A stretch of 33,868 nucleotides of DNA, taken from Lachnospiraceae bacterium (GTDB lineage: Bacteria > Bacillota > Clostridia > Lachnospirales > Lachnospiraceae). Numbering within the stretch: position 1 is the stretch's first letter; every line of letters starts with the position of its first letter. The notes beneath the pieces are model-generated. The model saw only the letters and a program-made list of their open reading frames with translations, was not told the DNA's origin and ran no database searches. The stretch spans positions 1-33,868 of the forward strand of contig CAAGSD010000007.1 of the NCBI GenBank assembly GCA_900772845.1, read 5' to 3'. Shown in pieces: positions 1-6,582 of the stretch. The position numbers and the translations under genes are program-made.

Positions 1-87
1 GCTGTATTGACTCCCTTGATGATAATCGGGTGTTCAAAGAAAGAGGAAGCAAAAACAAGGGAAACAAAATCCTATAAAACAGTATAA
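1..87 (+). pseudogene. 3' end of a short lipoprotein-like reading frame (start outside window)
   Basis: The frame open from base 1 reads a hydrophobic stretch ending in a lipobox-like I-I-G-C, then a lysine/glutamate-rich tail, and stops at TAA 85-87 only about 18 residues after the cysteine. This resembles the signal peptide and first residues of a lipoprotein whose main domain is missing. It may be a truncated lipoprotein gene or simply a very short lipopeptide. The start codon lies outside the window, so the length cannot be known. The family is not recognised. Confidence 0.4.
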
Positions 88-176
88 CACAAAATAAAAG
101 TGACATGGTGAACTGATTGAAATGCTTCTGATTTTTGTAACAAATGACTAATTGAATGATAAGGAGATTCTATACG

Positions 177-413
177 ATGCGAACAATATTTGCAAAATAC
201 AATCCACACAGAAACAGCATTGATGTTTATACTTCTGCTGGTTATATGCTCCGCATTGACTGCCTCGAAGCCGAAAAGGACTTAAAAACCACACCCGGAT
301 CAGACTGTGCATTGAACGCACTTGCCATTGATGAGCCACTTGAATATGTAAGATTATATCTTGATGGAAATTTGCAGATGTGGGTAGATGCGGAAGATTC
401 ACTTGAACTGTAA
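177..413 (+). CDS. Small DUF6061-like protein, 78 aa
   Basis: A small acidic protein beginning M-R-T-I-F-A-K-Y-N-P and ending in D-S-L-E-L. It resembles the short DUF6061-type proteins scattered through Clostridia genomes; the family has no known function. The start is set at 177 and not at the upstream in-frame ATG 156, because AAGGAG at 161-166 sits 10 bases before 177 and overlaps the upstream ATG's own codons. No signal peptide or membrane segment is present. A hairpin that can end transcription follows directly at 421-458. The last few codons plus this hairpin recur at 5583-5655, so this gene family has probably been copied and lost at a second site here. Family assignment is from memory of the sequence pattern and is moderate. 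Confidence 0.7.
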   Translation: MRTIFAKYNPHRNSIDVYTSAGYMLRIDCLEAEKDLKTTPGSDCALNALAIDEPLEYVRLYLDGNLQMWVDAEDSLEL

Positions 414-420
414 ACAGACT

Positions 421-458
421 AACAGCGTGGAGCATTCCAATGAAGTTTCCACGCTGTT
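421..458. terminator. Hairpin between convergent DUF6061-like and aldo/keto reductase genes
   Basis: Inverted repeat AACAGCGTGGA (421-431) and TCCACGCTGTT (448-458): an 11-bp perfect stem with a 16-nt loop. It lies between two convergent genes. No strong T-run follows on either strand, so termination strength is uncertain. A sibling hairpin with the same stem core is at 5612-5653. Confidence 0.6.
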
Positions 459-505
459 GATACTTAAAAAATCTCTTTCTCTCTATATAATATTTTTGTA
501 AATAA

Positions 506-1345
506 TTATTTCTCATAAGCAGGCTGCCAACCTGCAAAAGCAACCAGCTGTTCATCAGTACGGTTGTAATATCTGACACCTTTATCCAGCTTTGCAATCT
601 CCGTCATTTCATCATCGGTAAGCGTAAAGTCAAATATATCCAGATTATCTTTGATATGGCTTACATTCCTACTTCCCGGAATAACTGCAAAGCCCATCTG
701 TGTATGCCATCTTAAAATAATCTGCGCAGATGATTTTCCATATTTTTTTCCAAGCATTTTAAATACACTTTCATTAAGAAGTGATGTATCACCATGTCCC
801 AATGGATACCATGACATTAGTTTTATATCGTATTTATCAAGCGTTTTTCTAAGCTCCTTCTGCGTGAAATACGGATGAGCCTCAACCTGAATAAACTGAG
901 GAACCACTTCCCACTTTGTTTCCAATTCTTCAAGATATTTTCCCTCAAAGTTAGAGATTCCGATAGATTTTGCCTTGCCTTCCTTATACGCTTTTTCAAG
1001 CTGTCGATATCCTGAAATCCAATTTCCGGCCGGCTGGTGGATATAAAGAAGATCCACATAATCTACTCCCAGTCTTTCTAACGTTTCATCGACAGCATTT
1101 TCATTTTCGAACTCGCTTGGCCAGAGTTTTGTGGAAAGAAATACATTTTCTCTTTTCACACCACTATCTTTGATCGCACGACCGACAGAGCGCTCGTTTA
1201 CATAAGCGTTTGCAGTATCAACCAGGGAATATCCCATCTTTAATGCTGCCAGTGTACTGTGGTATGCTTCATCAGGTGCAAGCATATAAGTTCCAAGTCC
1301 AAGCGCCGGACATTCTAAGTTGTTGTTTAATTTGATTCTCTGCAT
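506..1345 (-). CDS. Aldo/keto reductase, 279 aa
   Basis: NADPH-dependent reduction of aldehydes or ketones in the cytoplasm is the expected role. The full family tetrad is visible: D43 and Y48 in the D-T-A-N-A-Y segment, K73 in S-T-K-L-W, H103 in Y-I-H-Q-P. The nucleotide-binding end shows I-P-G-S-R-N near residue 220. Length is normal for bacterial single-domain members of the 2,5-diketo-gluconate reductase type. It is the last gene of the operon that starts with the cupin gene at 3223; only 3 bases separate it from the acetyltransferase. It should therefore follow the MerR-type promoter at 3281-3311. The natural substrate cannot be read from sequence. A second, divergent copy of the family is at 5705-6580. 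Confidence 0.93.
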   Translation of the reverse strand: MQRIKLNNNLECPALGLGTYMLAPDEAYHSTLAALKMGYSLVDTANAYVNERSVGRAIKDSGVKRENVFLSTKLWPSEFENENAVDETLERLGVDYVDLLYIHQPAGNWISGYRQLEKAYKEGKAKSIGISNFEGKYLEELETKWEVVPQFIQVEAHPYFTQKELRKTLDKYDIKLMSWYPLGHGDTSLLNESVFKMLGKKYGKSSAQIILRWHTQMGFAVIPGSRNVSHIKDNLDIFDFTLTDDEMTEIAKLDKGVRYYNRTDEQLVAFAGWQPAYEK

Positions 1346-1348
1346 GAT

Positions 1349-1903
1349 TTAATCCTCCTTGAATTTTTCTTTATCTAACATTTTTATTACTTTCGCAGGA
1401 TTTCCTACTGCGACCGCATAATCCGGTACATCCTTTGTCACCACGGAGCCTGCTCCGACAATCGCATGCTTTCCGATACATACTCCCGGAAGAATCGTTG
1501 CCCCGGCACCAATCCATGCACATTCTTTTATGAGCACCTGCTTACACGGAAGTATCCAAAGATCGTATGGATCATGATTGTTGGTAATAATCTGTACATT
1601 TGCGGCAATCATTGCATTATCTTCTATAACAATTCCGCCTCGTGCCATTGCCAGAAGATTCGAATTGATAAGGACATTTTTTCCAATCTTCATACTTCTG
1701 ATACAGGCACCGTTCAATGGCGGCGTAATGCGACTTCCCTCTCCAAGATTGTCTCCAAATAATTCTTGCAATAAATGATCATATTCTTCTGTGTGCGGCA
1801 TTGTGTGGTTGATTTGAAATAACAGCTGTGTCTGCCGCTGTCCTTCTTTTCGTTCTTCCGGTGTAGATTTTCTCGCATCTACACAAATTTCTTTACATTC
1901 CAT
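1349..1903 (-). CDS. Maltose/galactoside-type O-acetyltransferase (left-handed beta-helix), 184 aa
   Basis: Probable acetyl-CoA dependent O-acetyltransferase of the maltose/galactoside acetyltransferase group. Residues 1-60 form the helical N-terminal cap typical of the group. From about residue 65 the protein shows hexapeptide repeats of the left-handed beta-helix (for example I-G-K-N-V-L-I and I-G-A-G-A-T-I-L-P-G-V). The catalytic histidine is H110 in T-N-N-H-D. Ribosome site AGAGGTGAT precedes the ATG. It lies third from the promoter-distal side of a five-gene operon with flavodoxin upstream and aldo/keto reductase downstream. Such enzymes often detoxify by acetylating sugars or small molecules; the acceptor here is unknown. 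Confidence 0.9.
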   Translation of the reverse strand: MECKEICVDARKSTPEERKEGQRQTQLLFQINHTMPHTEEYDHLLQELFGDNLGEGSRITPPLNGACIRSMKIGKNVLINSNLLAMARGGIVIEDNAMIAANVQIITNNHDPYDLWILPCKQVLIKECAWIGAGATILPGVCIGKHAIVGAGSVVTKDVPDYAVAVGNPAKVIKMLDKEKFKED

Positions 1904-1917
1904 AATGAAATCACCTC

Positions 1918-2421
1918 TTAGTCATTAATAGTCTTTTTAACATTCTGAATCCAATTTGTAATGTCTACCATTGGAGTTTCCAGCTTGCTTCCGCCGGTAG
2001 AATCAAACTGAATCTGCATCTCACATTTGATATCTGCGCCCTCGCAGGCAGTCTTCATATCCTTGATCACATTTCCCGGCCAGCCGGCGTTTGTCATAAA
2101 TGGAATCACTGTCTTATCGGCAAAACTTTCTGTATGCAGGAATGTGCGCACAGCAGGAGCCATGGTGTACCACCATGTAGGTGTTCCAACCGCAATCACA
2201 TCATAATCAGAAATATTGACGCCCAGTGGCTTAATCTCTGGTTCATATCCGCGCTGTACTTCTTCCTGTCCCTGGTTTACCACATCATCGTAACTGCCTT
2301 CATATGGAGTAATCGTATCGATTCTGACGATGTCTCCGCCTATTTCTTTCTGCAGCAGCTTTGCAATTCTTTCTGTGTTTCCATTTGACCATGAATAGTA
2401 CACAGTTAATACTCTTTTCAT
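1918..2421 (-). CDS. Flavodoxin, 167 aa
   Basis: Cytoplasmic FMN-binding electron carrier. The phosphate-binding loop is near residues 10-17 (S-W-S-N-G-N-T-E) right after a hydrophobic first strand, and the second FMN loop carries the G-T-P-T-W-W segment around residue 78. Length matches the short-chain flavodoxin/Flavodoxin_4-like group. Its ATG overlaps the TGA of the CMD-family gene by four bases, indicating translational coupling. It probably supplies electrons to or works alongside the other oxidoreductases of this operon. No signal peptide is present, in contrast to the flavodoxin-domain lipoprotein at 4035-4715. Confidence 0.9.
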   Translation of the reverse strand: MKRVLTVYYSWSNGNTERIAKLLQKEIGGDIVRIDTITPYEGSYDDVVNQGQEEVQRGYEPEIKPLGVNISDYDVIAVGTPTWWYTMAPAVRTFLHTESFADKTVIPFMTNAGWPGNVIKDMKTACEGADIKCEMQIQFDSTGGSKLETPMVDITNWIQNVKKTIND

Positions 2422-2753
2422 TTACATCTTTCCTCCACCCATATTTCTTTTGCGAGATTAAAAGCAGCCCATCCCTTCGGCCATCCTGCATAAAATGCTG
2501 CATGTGTGAGGATTGCTGCAATTTCTTTCTTTGTCACTCCATAATTCTTTGCATTCTGAAGATGAAACTTCAGCGAAGAATCCGTAATTCCCTGTGCCAT
2601 CAAAACGACTACCGTGATGATACTTCTTGTTTTCAGGTCTATATCCTCGTTATTCCAATTCTCGCCAAAAAGAATATCATCATTAAAATGAGCAAATTCC
2701 GGAGCAAATTCTCCAAGCGCATCTCTACCTGCCGTCTGTATAATTTTTGCCAT
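2418..2753 (-). CDS. Carboxymuconolactone decarboxylase (CMD) family protein, 111 aa
   Basis: A single small CMD/AhpD-like domain. The end of the domain is characteristic: H-A-A-F-Y-A-G-W-P, then a helix with A-F-N-L-A. The AhpD-type C-x-x-C redox pair is absent, so this resembles the gamma-carboxymuconolactone decarboxylase side of the family and not a peroxidase partner. Preceded by GGAGGAAAG. It is the second gene of the operon, after the cupin gene, and overlaps the flavodoxin start by four bases. Cupin plus CMD plus flavodoxin plus aldo/keto reductase is a recurring combination in Clostridia; the shared substrate is unknown. Confidence 0.9.
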   Translation of the reverse strand: MAKIIQTAGRDALGEFAPEFAHFNDDILFGENWNNEDIDLKTRSIITVVVLMAQGITDSSLKFHLQNAKNYGVTKKEIAAILTHAAFYAGWPKGWAAFNLAKEIWVEERCK

Positions 2754-2791
2754 AATTTGCTTTCCTCCATATCATATAATCATATAGCATT

Positions 2792-3223
2792 TTACAGTAC
2801 ATCATATTCTGCATCAGATACCGGTTCGCACCATTCGTTCGTACAATCCTCACCGGGCACCTCAACAGCAATATGCGAAAACCAGCTATTCTTTTTTGCT
2901 CCATGCCAGTGCTTGACATTAGCGGGAATCATTATGACACTTCCTTCACACAGACTGACCGCATCCTTTCCTTCTTCCTGATACCATCCTTCTCCGGCTG
3001 TGCAAATAAGCAATTGTCCTCCTCCGCTTTTTGCATGATGGATGTGCCAGTTATTACGGCAGCCCGGTGCAAAAGTCACATTTGCAGCAAATAGCCCACA
3101 CTTTGGATCTGTGAGGGGATTCAAGAATGAGTCACCTATAAAATATTGTGCATACGCTGTATTAGGCTCACCCATTCCAAATGCATTGTGCAGTTCAAAA
3201 GTATCCTTATTTTCAAATTTCAT
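2792..3223 (-). CDS. Cupin-domain protein, 143 aa
   Basis: Small single-domain cupin. Motif 1 histidines H60, H62 and H63 (W-H-I-H-H) and motif 2 H105 and H107 (K-H-W-H-G) can hold a metal ion. The start at 3223 is chosen over the upstream in-frame ATG at 3259 because AAGGAGG at 3233-3239 is placed ideally for it and the extra 12 residues are not cupin-like. First gene of the operon that runs cupin, CMD, flavodoxin, acetyltransferase, aldo/keto reductase. The MerR-type promoter lies 58 bases upstream. Related proteins are often annotated as quercetin-dioxygenase-like or CMD-associated cupins, but no reaction can be assigned here. Confidence 0.9.
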   Translation of the reverse strand: MKFENKDTFELHNAFGMGEPNTAYAQYFIGDSFLNPLTDPKCGLFAANVTFAPGCRNNWHIHHAKSGGGQLLICTAGEGWYQEEGKDAVSLCEGSVIMIPANVKHWHGAKKNSWFSHIAVEVPGEDCTNEWCEPVSDAEYDVL

Positions 3224-3280
3224 GATAATGTTCCTCCTTGTTTTCATTTCTTGAATCACATCATTTCATATACTGTACTA

Positions 3281-3311
3281 ACAATAATCCCTAAACCTCA
3301 CTTTAGGTCAA
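3281..3311 (-). promoter_or_regulatory. MerR-type promoter of the cupin operon
   Basis: On the minus strand TTGACC (3306-3311) and TATTGT (3281-3286) are separated by 19 bases instead of the usual 17, the hallmark of MerR-activated promoters. The spacer carries the imperfect dyad CCTAAACCTCACTTTAGG (3290-3307). The same layout and nearly the same dyad occur at 11249-11279 beside a merR gene. The -35 box overlaps the stop codon of the DUF4405 gene. Confidence 0.75.
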
Positions 3312-3994
3312 TATGTTTTAAAAATAGTTTTGGAGGTATGCCTTGTACACACCTGCCAAAACCCATATCCTATGATCATAAACAAAATGCTTACAAACAG
3401 ATACTCCATAAGCGTCCATACTACCGGCTGCGAAAAGTCAATAAATACAAAACGTGTCCGCAAAAAGAGATATGAGCTGATTTTGTTTTTATGAAAAGCA
3501 TAAATGCCACAAATTACTAACAACAAAATAAGCATTCGTAAGCTCCATATTCTGAGTTTCGATGGATGCTGTATTTTGATATTCTTTCGAATCATTCCCA
3601 TCATCACATGGCCATGCATACCGGCATGAAAACTCATCAATACGAGTCCCCAATAAGATGCCAGCAGGTGAACCGTTCTGGCTGTCGCTGAACCGCCAAG
3701 ATGCAGAAACTGGAATACATGCCGGGACAGTATCATACCGCTGACCGGCAGAGCCAGCATAATGACCGCAAGTACAAAATTGACCATCGTTCCCACAATG
3801 CGGAGTGGAGTATACCGTCCATGAAACAGGTGTTTCCACCACGCAATATTTAAAATATGATGAGAAATAAATAGCAGAAACATTCCGATGCCGAGATATT
3901 CGTGAGTTGCTTCCCCCACCATGGAATATGCCATTAACAAAGGCAACAGCAGCACCATCCCGCTGTCAATTGCAATACGCAGTTTTTTCTTCAT
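3308..3994 (-). CDS. DUF4405 membrane protein, cytochrome-b-like, 228 aa
   Basis: Integral membrane protein with about five to six hydrophobic helices. The first four carry histidines placed as in b-type haem bundles: H31 after helix 1, H45/H46 in helix 2, H109 at the start and H123 at the end of helix 4, plus H127 and H129 at the membrane face. DUF4405 is a known family thought to be haem-binding; haem content here is inferred from the histidines. The start at 3994 is supported by GGAG inside the upstream ATG region; 4009 is an alternative that adds five residues. It follows the flavodoxin lipoprotein gene by 40 bases, so the two probably form an operon controlled by the divergent TetR protein. 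Confidence 0.8.
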   Translation of the reverse strand: MKKKLRIAIDSGMVLLLPLLMAYSMVGEATHEYLGIGMFLLFISHHILNIAWWKHLFHGRYTPLRIVGTMVNFVLAVIMLALPVSGMILSRHVFQFLHLGGSATARTVHLLASYWGLVLMSFHAGMHGHVMMGMIRKNIKIQHPSKLRIWSLRMLILLLVICGIYAFHKNKISSYLFLRTRFVFIDFSQPVVWTLMEYLFVSILFMIIGYGFWQVCTRHTSKTIFKTY

Positions 3995-4034
3995 ATCCGT
4001 TTTCTCCATATGGGCAATTCATGTTGTTTTTCTA

Positions 4035-4715
4035 TTACTCAGCAAAGCCACCTTCCTTCAGCCATTCTGTGACTTTGCTTCTGGCTGTATCCCGGTCATT
4101 CTGAGCAGTCGTACCGGGAATTGCAAAGCCATCCTTCATCGTGCCGCCCGTAATGTCGGCAATCGTGGATTCGGTATTGGAAAGACCGCTTCCACCGTGA
4201 GTGCAAAATGGAACAATTGTCTTGCCGGACAGTTCATAGCTCTCCAAAAAGTTGTAGACGATCATTGGCATATCTCCCCACCAATTAGGATATCCGATAA
4301 AAATCGTGTCATAATCCGCCATGTTGTCCACAGTACCGACAATTTCCGGTCGGGCATTATCCGCCATTTCCTGCTGAGATACATCCAGAAGTTCCTGATA
4401 GGTGGTTGGATACGGTGTTTCCGGTTTGATTTCAAAAAGATCGGCTCTGGTCTGCTCTGCAATCATGTGAGCGATAATACTTGTGTTTCCCTCCTCAACT
4501 ACACCTACACCGTACTGTTCCCCTGCAAGGGAAAAATAAGCTACTAACATATGATTTCCTCCTTCATCAGTAGTAGATGATTCTGTCTGTACATTTGTAC
4601 TGTTTGATGTTTGTGTTTCATCTTCCGAAGCAGATTCTGCCGGGGCAGAATTTTCGCAAGCTGCAAGAGTCAGCATCATGATTCCTGCTAATAAAAATGT
4701 CAAAATTCTTTTCAT
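4035..4715 (-). CDS. Exported flavodoxin-domain lipoprotein, 226 aa
   Basis: N-terminal lipoprotein signal: two lysine/arginine residues, a hydrophobic core and the lipobox L-A-A-C with lipidated C20. A low-complexity S/T/E-rich linker spans about residues 21-54. A flavodoxin domain of the Flavodoxin_4 kind follows, with the M-L-V-A-Y-F-S-L-A-G strand, E-E-G-N-T in the phosphate-binding region and G-Y-P-N-W-W in the second FMN loop. So the flavin domain should sit outside the membrane, which is unusual for flavodoxins. The start at 4715 has AAGGA 5 bases upstream; an upstream TTG is rejected. The next gene codes for a DUF4405 membrane protein, a plausible electron-transfer partner. Confidence 0.88.
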   Translation of the reverse strand: MKRILTFLLAGIMMLTLAACENSAPAESASEDETQTSNSTNVQTESSTTDEGGNHMLVAYFSLAGEQYGVGVVEEGNTSIIAHMIAEQTRADLFEIKPETPYPTTYQELLDVSQQEMADNARPEIVGTVDNMADYDTIFIGYPNWWGDMPMIVYNFLESYELSGKTIVPFCTHGGSGLSNTESTIADITGGTMKDGFAIPGTTAQNDRDTARSKVTEWLKEGGFAE

Positions 4716-4798
4716 AGTGTTCCTTGCCAATATTCCATGACTACTGCCTCCATATATTTTCTTGACTTTTATCTACAACCATGCTACATTTTCATTGT

Positions 4799-4812
4799 GC
4801 AACTTGGGTTGC
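4799..4812. promoter_or_regulatory. Candidate TetR operator in the divergent intergenic region
   Basis: GCAACTTGGGTTGC is a dyad with 5-bp arms (GCAAC/GTTGC) in the 222-base gap between the flavodoxin lipoprotein gene and the tetR gene. On the minus strand it overlaps a TTGCAC that could be the -35 box of the lipoprotein operon. The rest of the gap is AT-rich with no further gene. Assignment to the adjacent TetR protein is inference from position. Confidence 0.4.
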
Positions 4813-4937
4813 TTATTTCTTATATGGGCATTATAATTTTATTCGAAAATAAAAAACAACGGGCAGTATTTTGGAAATAGTGGAATATGCCACTTTTCTT
4901 ATAAAAGAGTTGCTTAACATAAAATTTGGAGGAAAAT

Positions 4938-5522
4938 ATGTTATTAAATGGAACAGAAGATTTGCGTGTACAAAAAACAGTTGAAGCAATACAAAGCACC
5001 TTTGAAGAAATGATTTGTGAGATGGATTATGAAAAAATCACGGTCAAAGAGCTATGTGAACGAGCTCGAATCAACAAGAAAACCTTTTACCGATATTATG
5101 AAACATTAGATGCCCTCCTGACAGAGTTGCAGGACATTATGACACAGGAGTATCTGGAACGTATTGCAGATTACCGAGTGCCGGAGGAATTAGATAAGAT
5201 TAATCGAGAATTTTTTCTATATTCTGTCGAGAAAGGATTGGCATATGAAAAAATAACCTGCAGTGGAAGTTATAGCTATATCAGAAATCAGATGATCGGA
5301 AATGTAATCCATACTACCTGGGAAAAATCCACCTGGCTTCAGCTATTAGATCCTCTAAAACAAAACATTCTATTGGGATTTATTCAAAGCGCCGGTGTAG
5401 AAATGTACCGAAGATGGGTGATTGATGGTAAAAAAATACCTTTAGAAGAGATCATTGAAATATCCAACAGGCTGTTGTGTTCCGGAGTCAATGGACTTGT
5501 TGAATACAGTATGCCTATATAA
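4938..5522 (+). CDS. TetR/AcrR-family regulator, 194 aa
   Basis: The N-terminal DNA-binding domain is clear: K-T-V-E-A-I-Q-S-T-F followed by I-T-V-K-E-L-C-E-R-A-R-I-N-K-K-T-F-Y-R-Y-Y, the helix-turn-helix of TetR proteins (about residues 10-60). The C-terminal half is helical and matches the TetR_C subgroup that lacks a known ligand. The start at 4938 has GGAGG at 4928-4932; an upstream TTG would give four more residues without its own ribosome site. It is divergent from the flavodoxin lipoprotein/DUF4405 operon and is likely its repressor. Downstream lies the relic of a DUF6061-like gene and a hairpin. Confidence 0.9.
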   Translation: MLLNGTEDLRVQKTVEAIQSTFEEMICEMDYEKITVKELCERARINKKTFYRYYETLDALLTELQDIMTQEYLERIADYRVPEELDKINREFFLYSVEKGLAYEKITCSGSYSYIRNQMIGNVIHTTWEKSTWLQLLDPLKQNILLGFIQSAGVEMYRRWVIDGKKIPLEEIIEISNRLLCSGVNGLVEYSMPI

Positions 5523-5582
5523 TACAGAATTCTTCCAACAGTCTCTACTTCTGATATTTGGCTCATATAAAAGATATAAAAT

Positions 5583-5604
5583 CGGATTTTCACTTGAACT
5601 GTAA
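5583..5604 (+). pseudogene. Relic of the 3' end of a DUF6061-like gene
   Basis: CACTTGAACTGTAAACA at 5591-5607 is identical to 400-416, the 3' end of the gene at 177-413. The relic reads G-F-S-L-E-L-stop against D-S-L-E-L-stop in the intact gene. Upstream codons are not recognisable. The hairpin that follows is also shared. Confidence 0.55.
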
Positions 5605-5611
5605 ACAAGTT

Positions 5612-5655
5612 AACAGCGTGGCTAATTTTATTTTCATAAACGGCCACGCTGTTTT
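5612..5655. terminator. Hairpin terminator between tetR and the second aldo/keto reductase
   Basis: AACAGCGTGGC (5612-5622) pairs with GCCACGCTGTT (5643-5653), followed by TT on the plus strand. Its stem core AACAGCGTGG is the same as in the hairpin at 421-458. It can serve the tetR gene and the convergent aldo/keto reductase gene. Confidence 0.65.
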
Positions 5656-5704
5656 GGATATTCCAGATCTGCTCCTAAAATCTTTTTCTCCCCTTCAAAA
5701 CTTC

Positions 5705-6580
5705 TTATATATGATACTGTTTTGCTTTTTCCAGAAATTCTGTCACTGCTTTTCCGGTATTACGTGCGGTTGCATAAGTGTGTCCGGTATCCAGTGTCGC
5801 AATCTCTTTCATATCATCCTCAGACAGGACAAAATCAAAAATATCCAGATTTTCTTTCATTCTGACAGGGTTCGCAGACTTTACAACCGGGACAATTCCT
5901 CTTAGCACAAACCATCTTAAAACAATCTGTGCCACTGATTTGTCATACTTCTGTGCGATTTCACATAATATTTCATTTGTAAAAAGCTCTTCTTTTCCGG
6001 CAGCAAGAGGCGACCATGCCTGCATCAGAATGTTTTGCTCTTTCAGATACTTACGCTCGTCCTCTCTCTGGAAATACGCATTGCACTCAATCATGTTTAC
6101 AGCCGGTTTTACCTTGTTAAAGAACAAAAAATCTGCCATTCTGTCCTGCGTGAAATTATCCACGCCGATGGATTTTACTTTTCCCTCTTCATACAATTCT
6201 TCTAAAGCACGCCATGCACCATAATAATCATTGTATGGCTGATGAATCAGATATAAATCTATATAATCTAACCCCAGACGCTCAAGTGAACGCTTGAATC
6301 CATCTTTTGCTTTTTCGTAATTAGTATCCGTGATCCAAAGCTTTGTTGTCACAAATAAGTCTTCTCTTTTAACAATTCCTTCTGCGATAACACGTTTGAT
6401 TGCTTTCCCAACAGCAGTTTCATTTTCGTAAGCAGCCGCAGTATCAATCAGGCGGTAACCTGTTTTAACTGCCTGTACAACTGCATTTTCACATTCTTCC
6501 AGATCCGTCATTCGGAATACTCCGTAACCGATTGGTGGCATCGTTACACCATTATTTAATACAACATCTTTTCTTTCCAT
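5705..6580 (-). CDS. Aldo/keto reductase, 291 aa
   Basis: Second aldo/keto reductase of the window, with the full tetrad D46, Y51 (D-T-A-A-A-Y), K80 (T-T-K-L-W) and H113 (L-I-H-Q-P). The nucleotide-binding V-V-K-S-A-N-P-V-R segment lies near residue 230. It is clearly divergent from the copy at 506-1345, so it is not a recent duplicate. The ATG lies 2 bases after the stop of the MATE gene, so both are co-transcribed from the promoter at 7999-8027. Linkage of a reductase to a multidrug exporter suggests that a carbonyl compound or its reduced product is exported; the substrate is unknown. Confidence 0.93.
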   Translation of the reverse strand: MERKDVVLNNGVTMPPIGYGVFRMTDLEECENAVVQAVKTGYRLIDTAAAYENETAVGKAIKRVIAEGIVKREDLFVTTKLWITDTNYEKAKDGFKRSLERLGLDYIDLYLIHQPYNDYYGAWRALEELYEEGKVKSIGVDNFTQDRMADFLFFNKVKPAVNMIECNAYFQREDERKYLKEQNILMQAWSPLAAGKEELFTNEILCEIAQKYDKSVAQIVLRWFVLRGIVPVVKSANPVRMKENLDIFDFVLSEDDMKEIATLDTGHTYATARNTGKAVTEFLEKAKQYHI

Positions 6581-6582
6581 AA

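Noticed and set aside
506..6580. Recent tandem duplication of the aldo/keto reductase genes
   Set aside because: The two proteins differ at most positions; only the DUF6061-like tip and hairpin beside them are closely alike.
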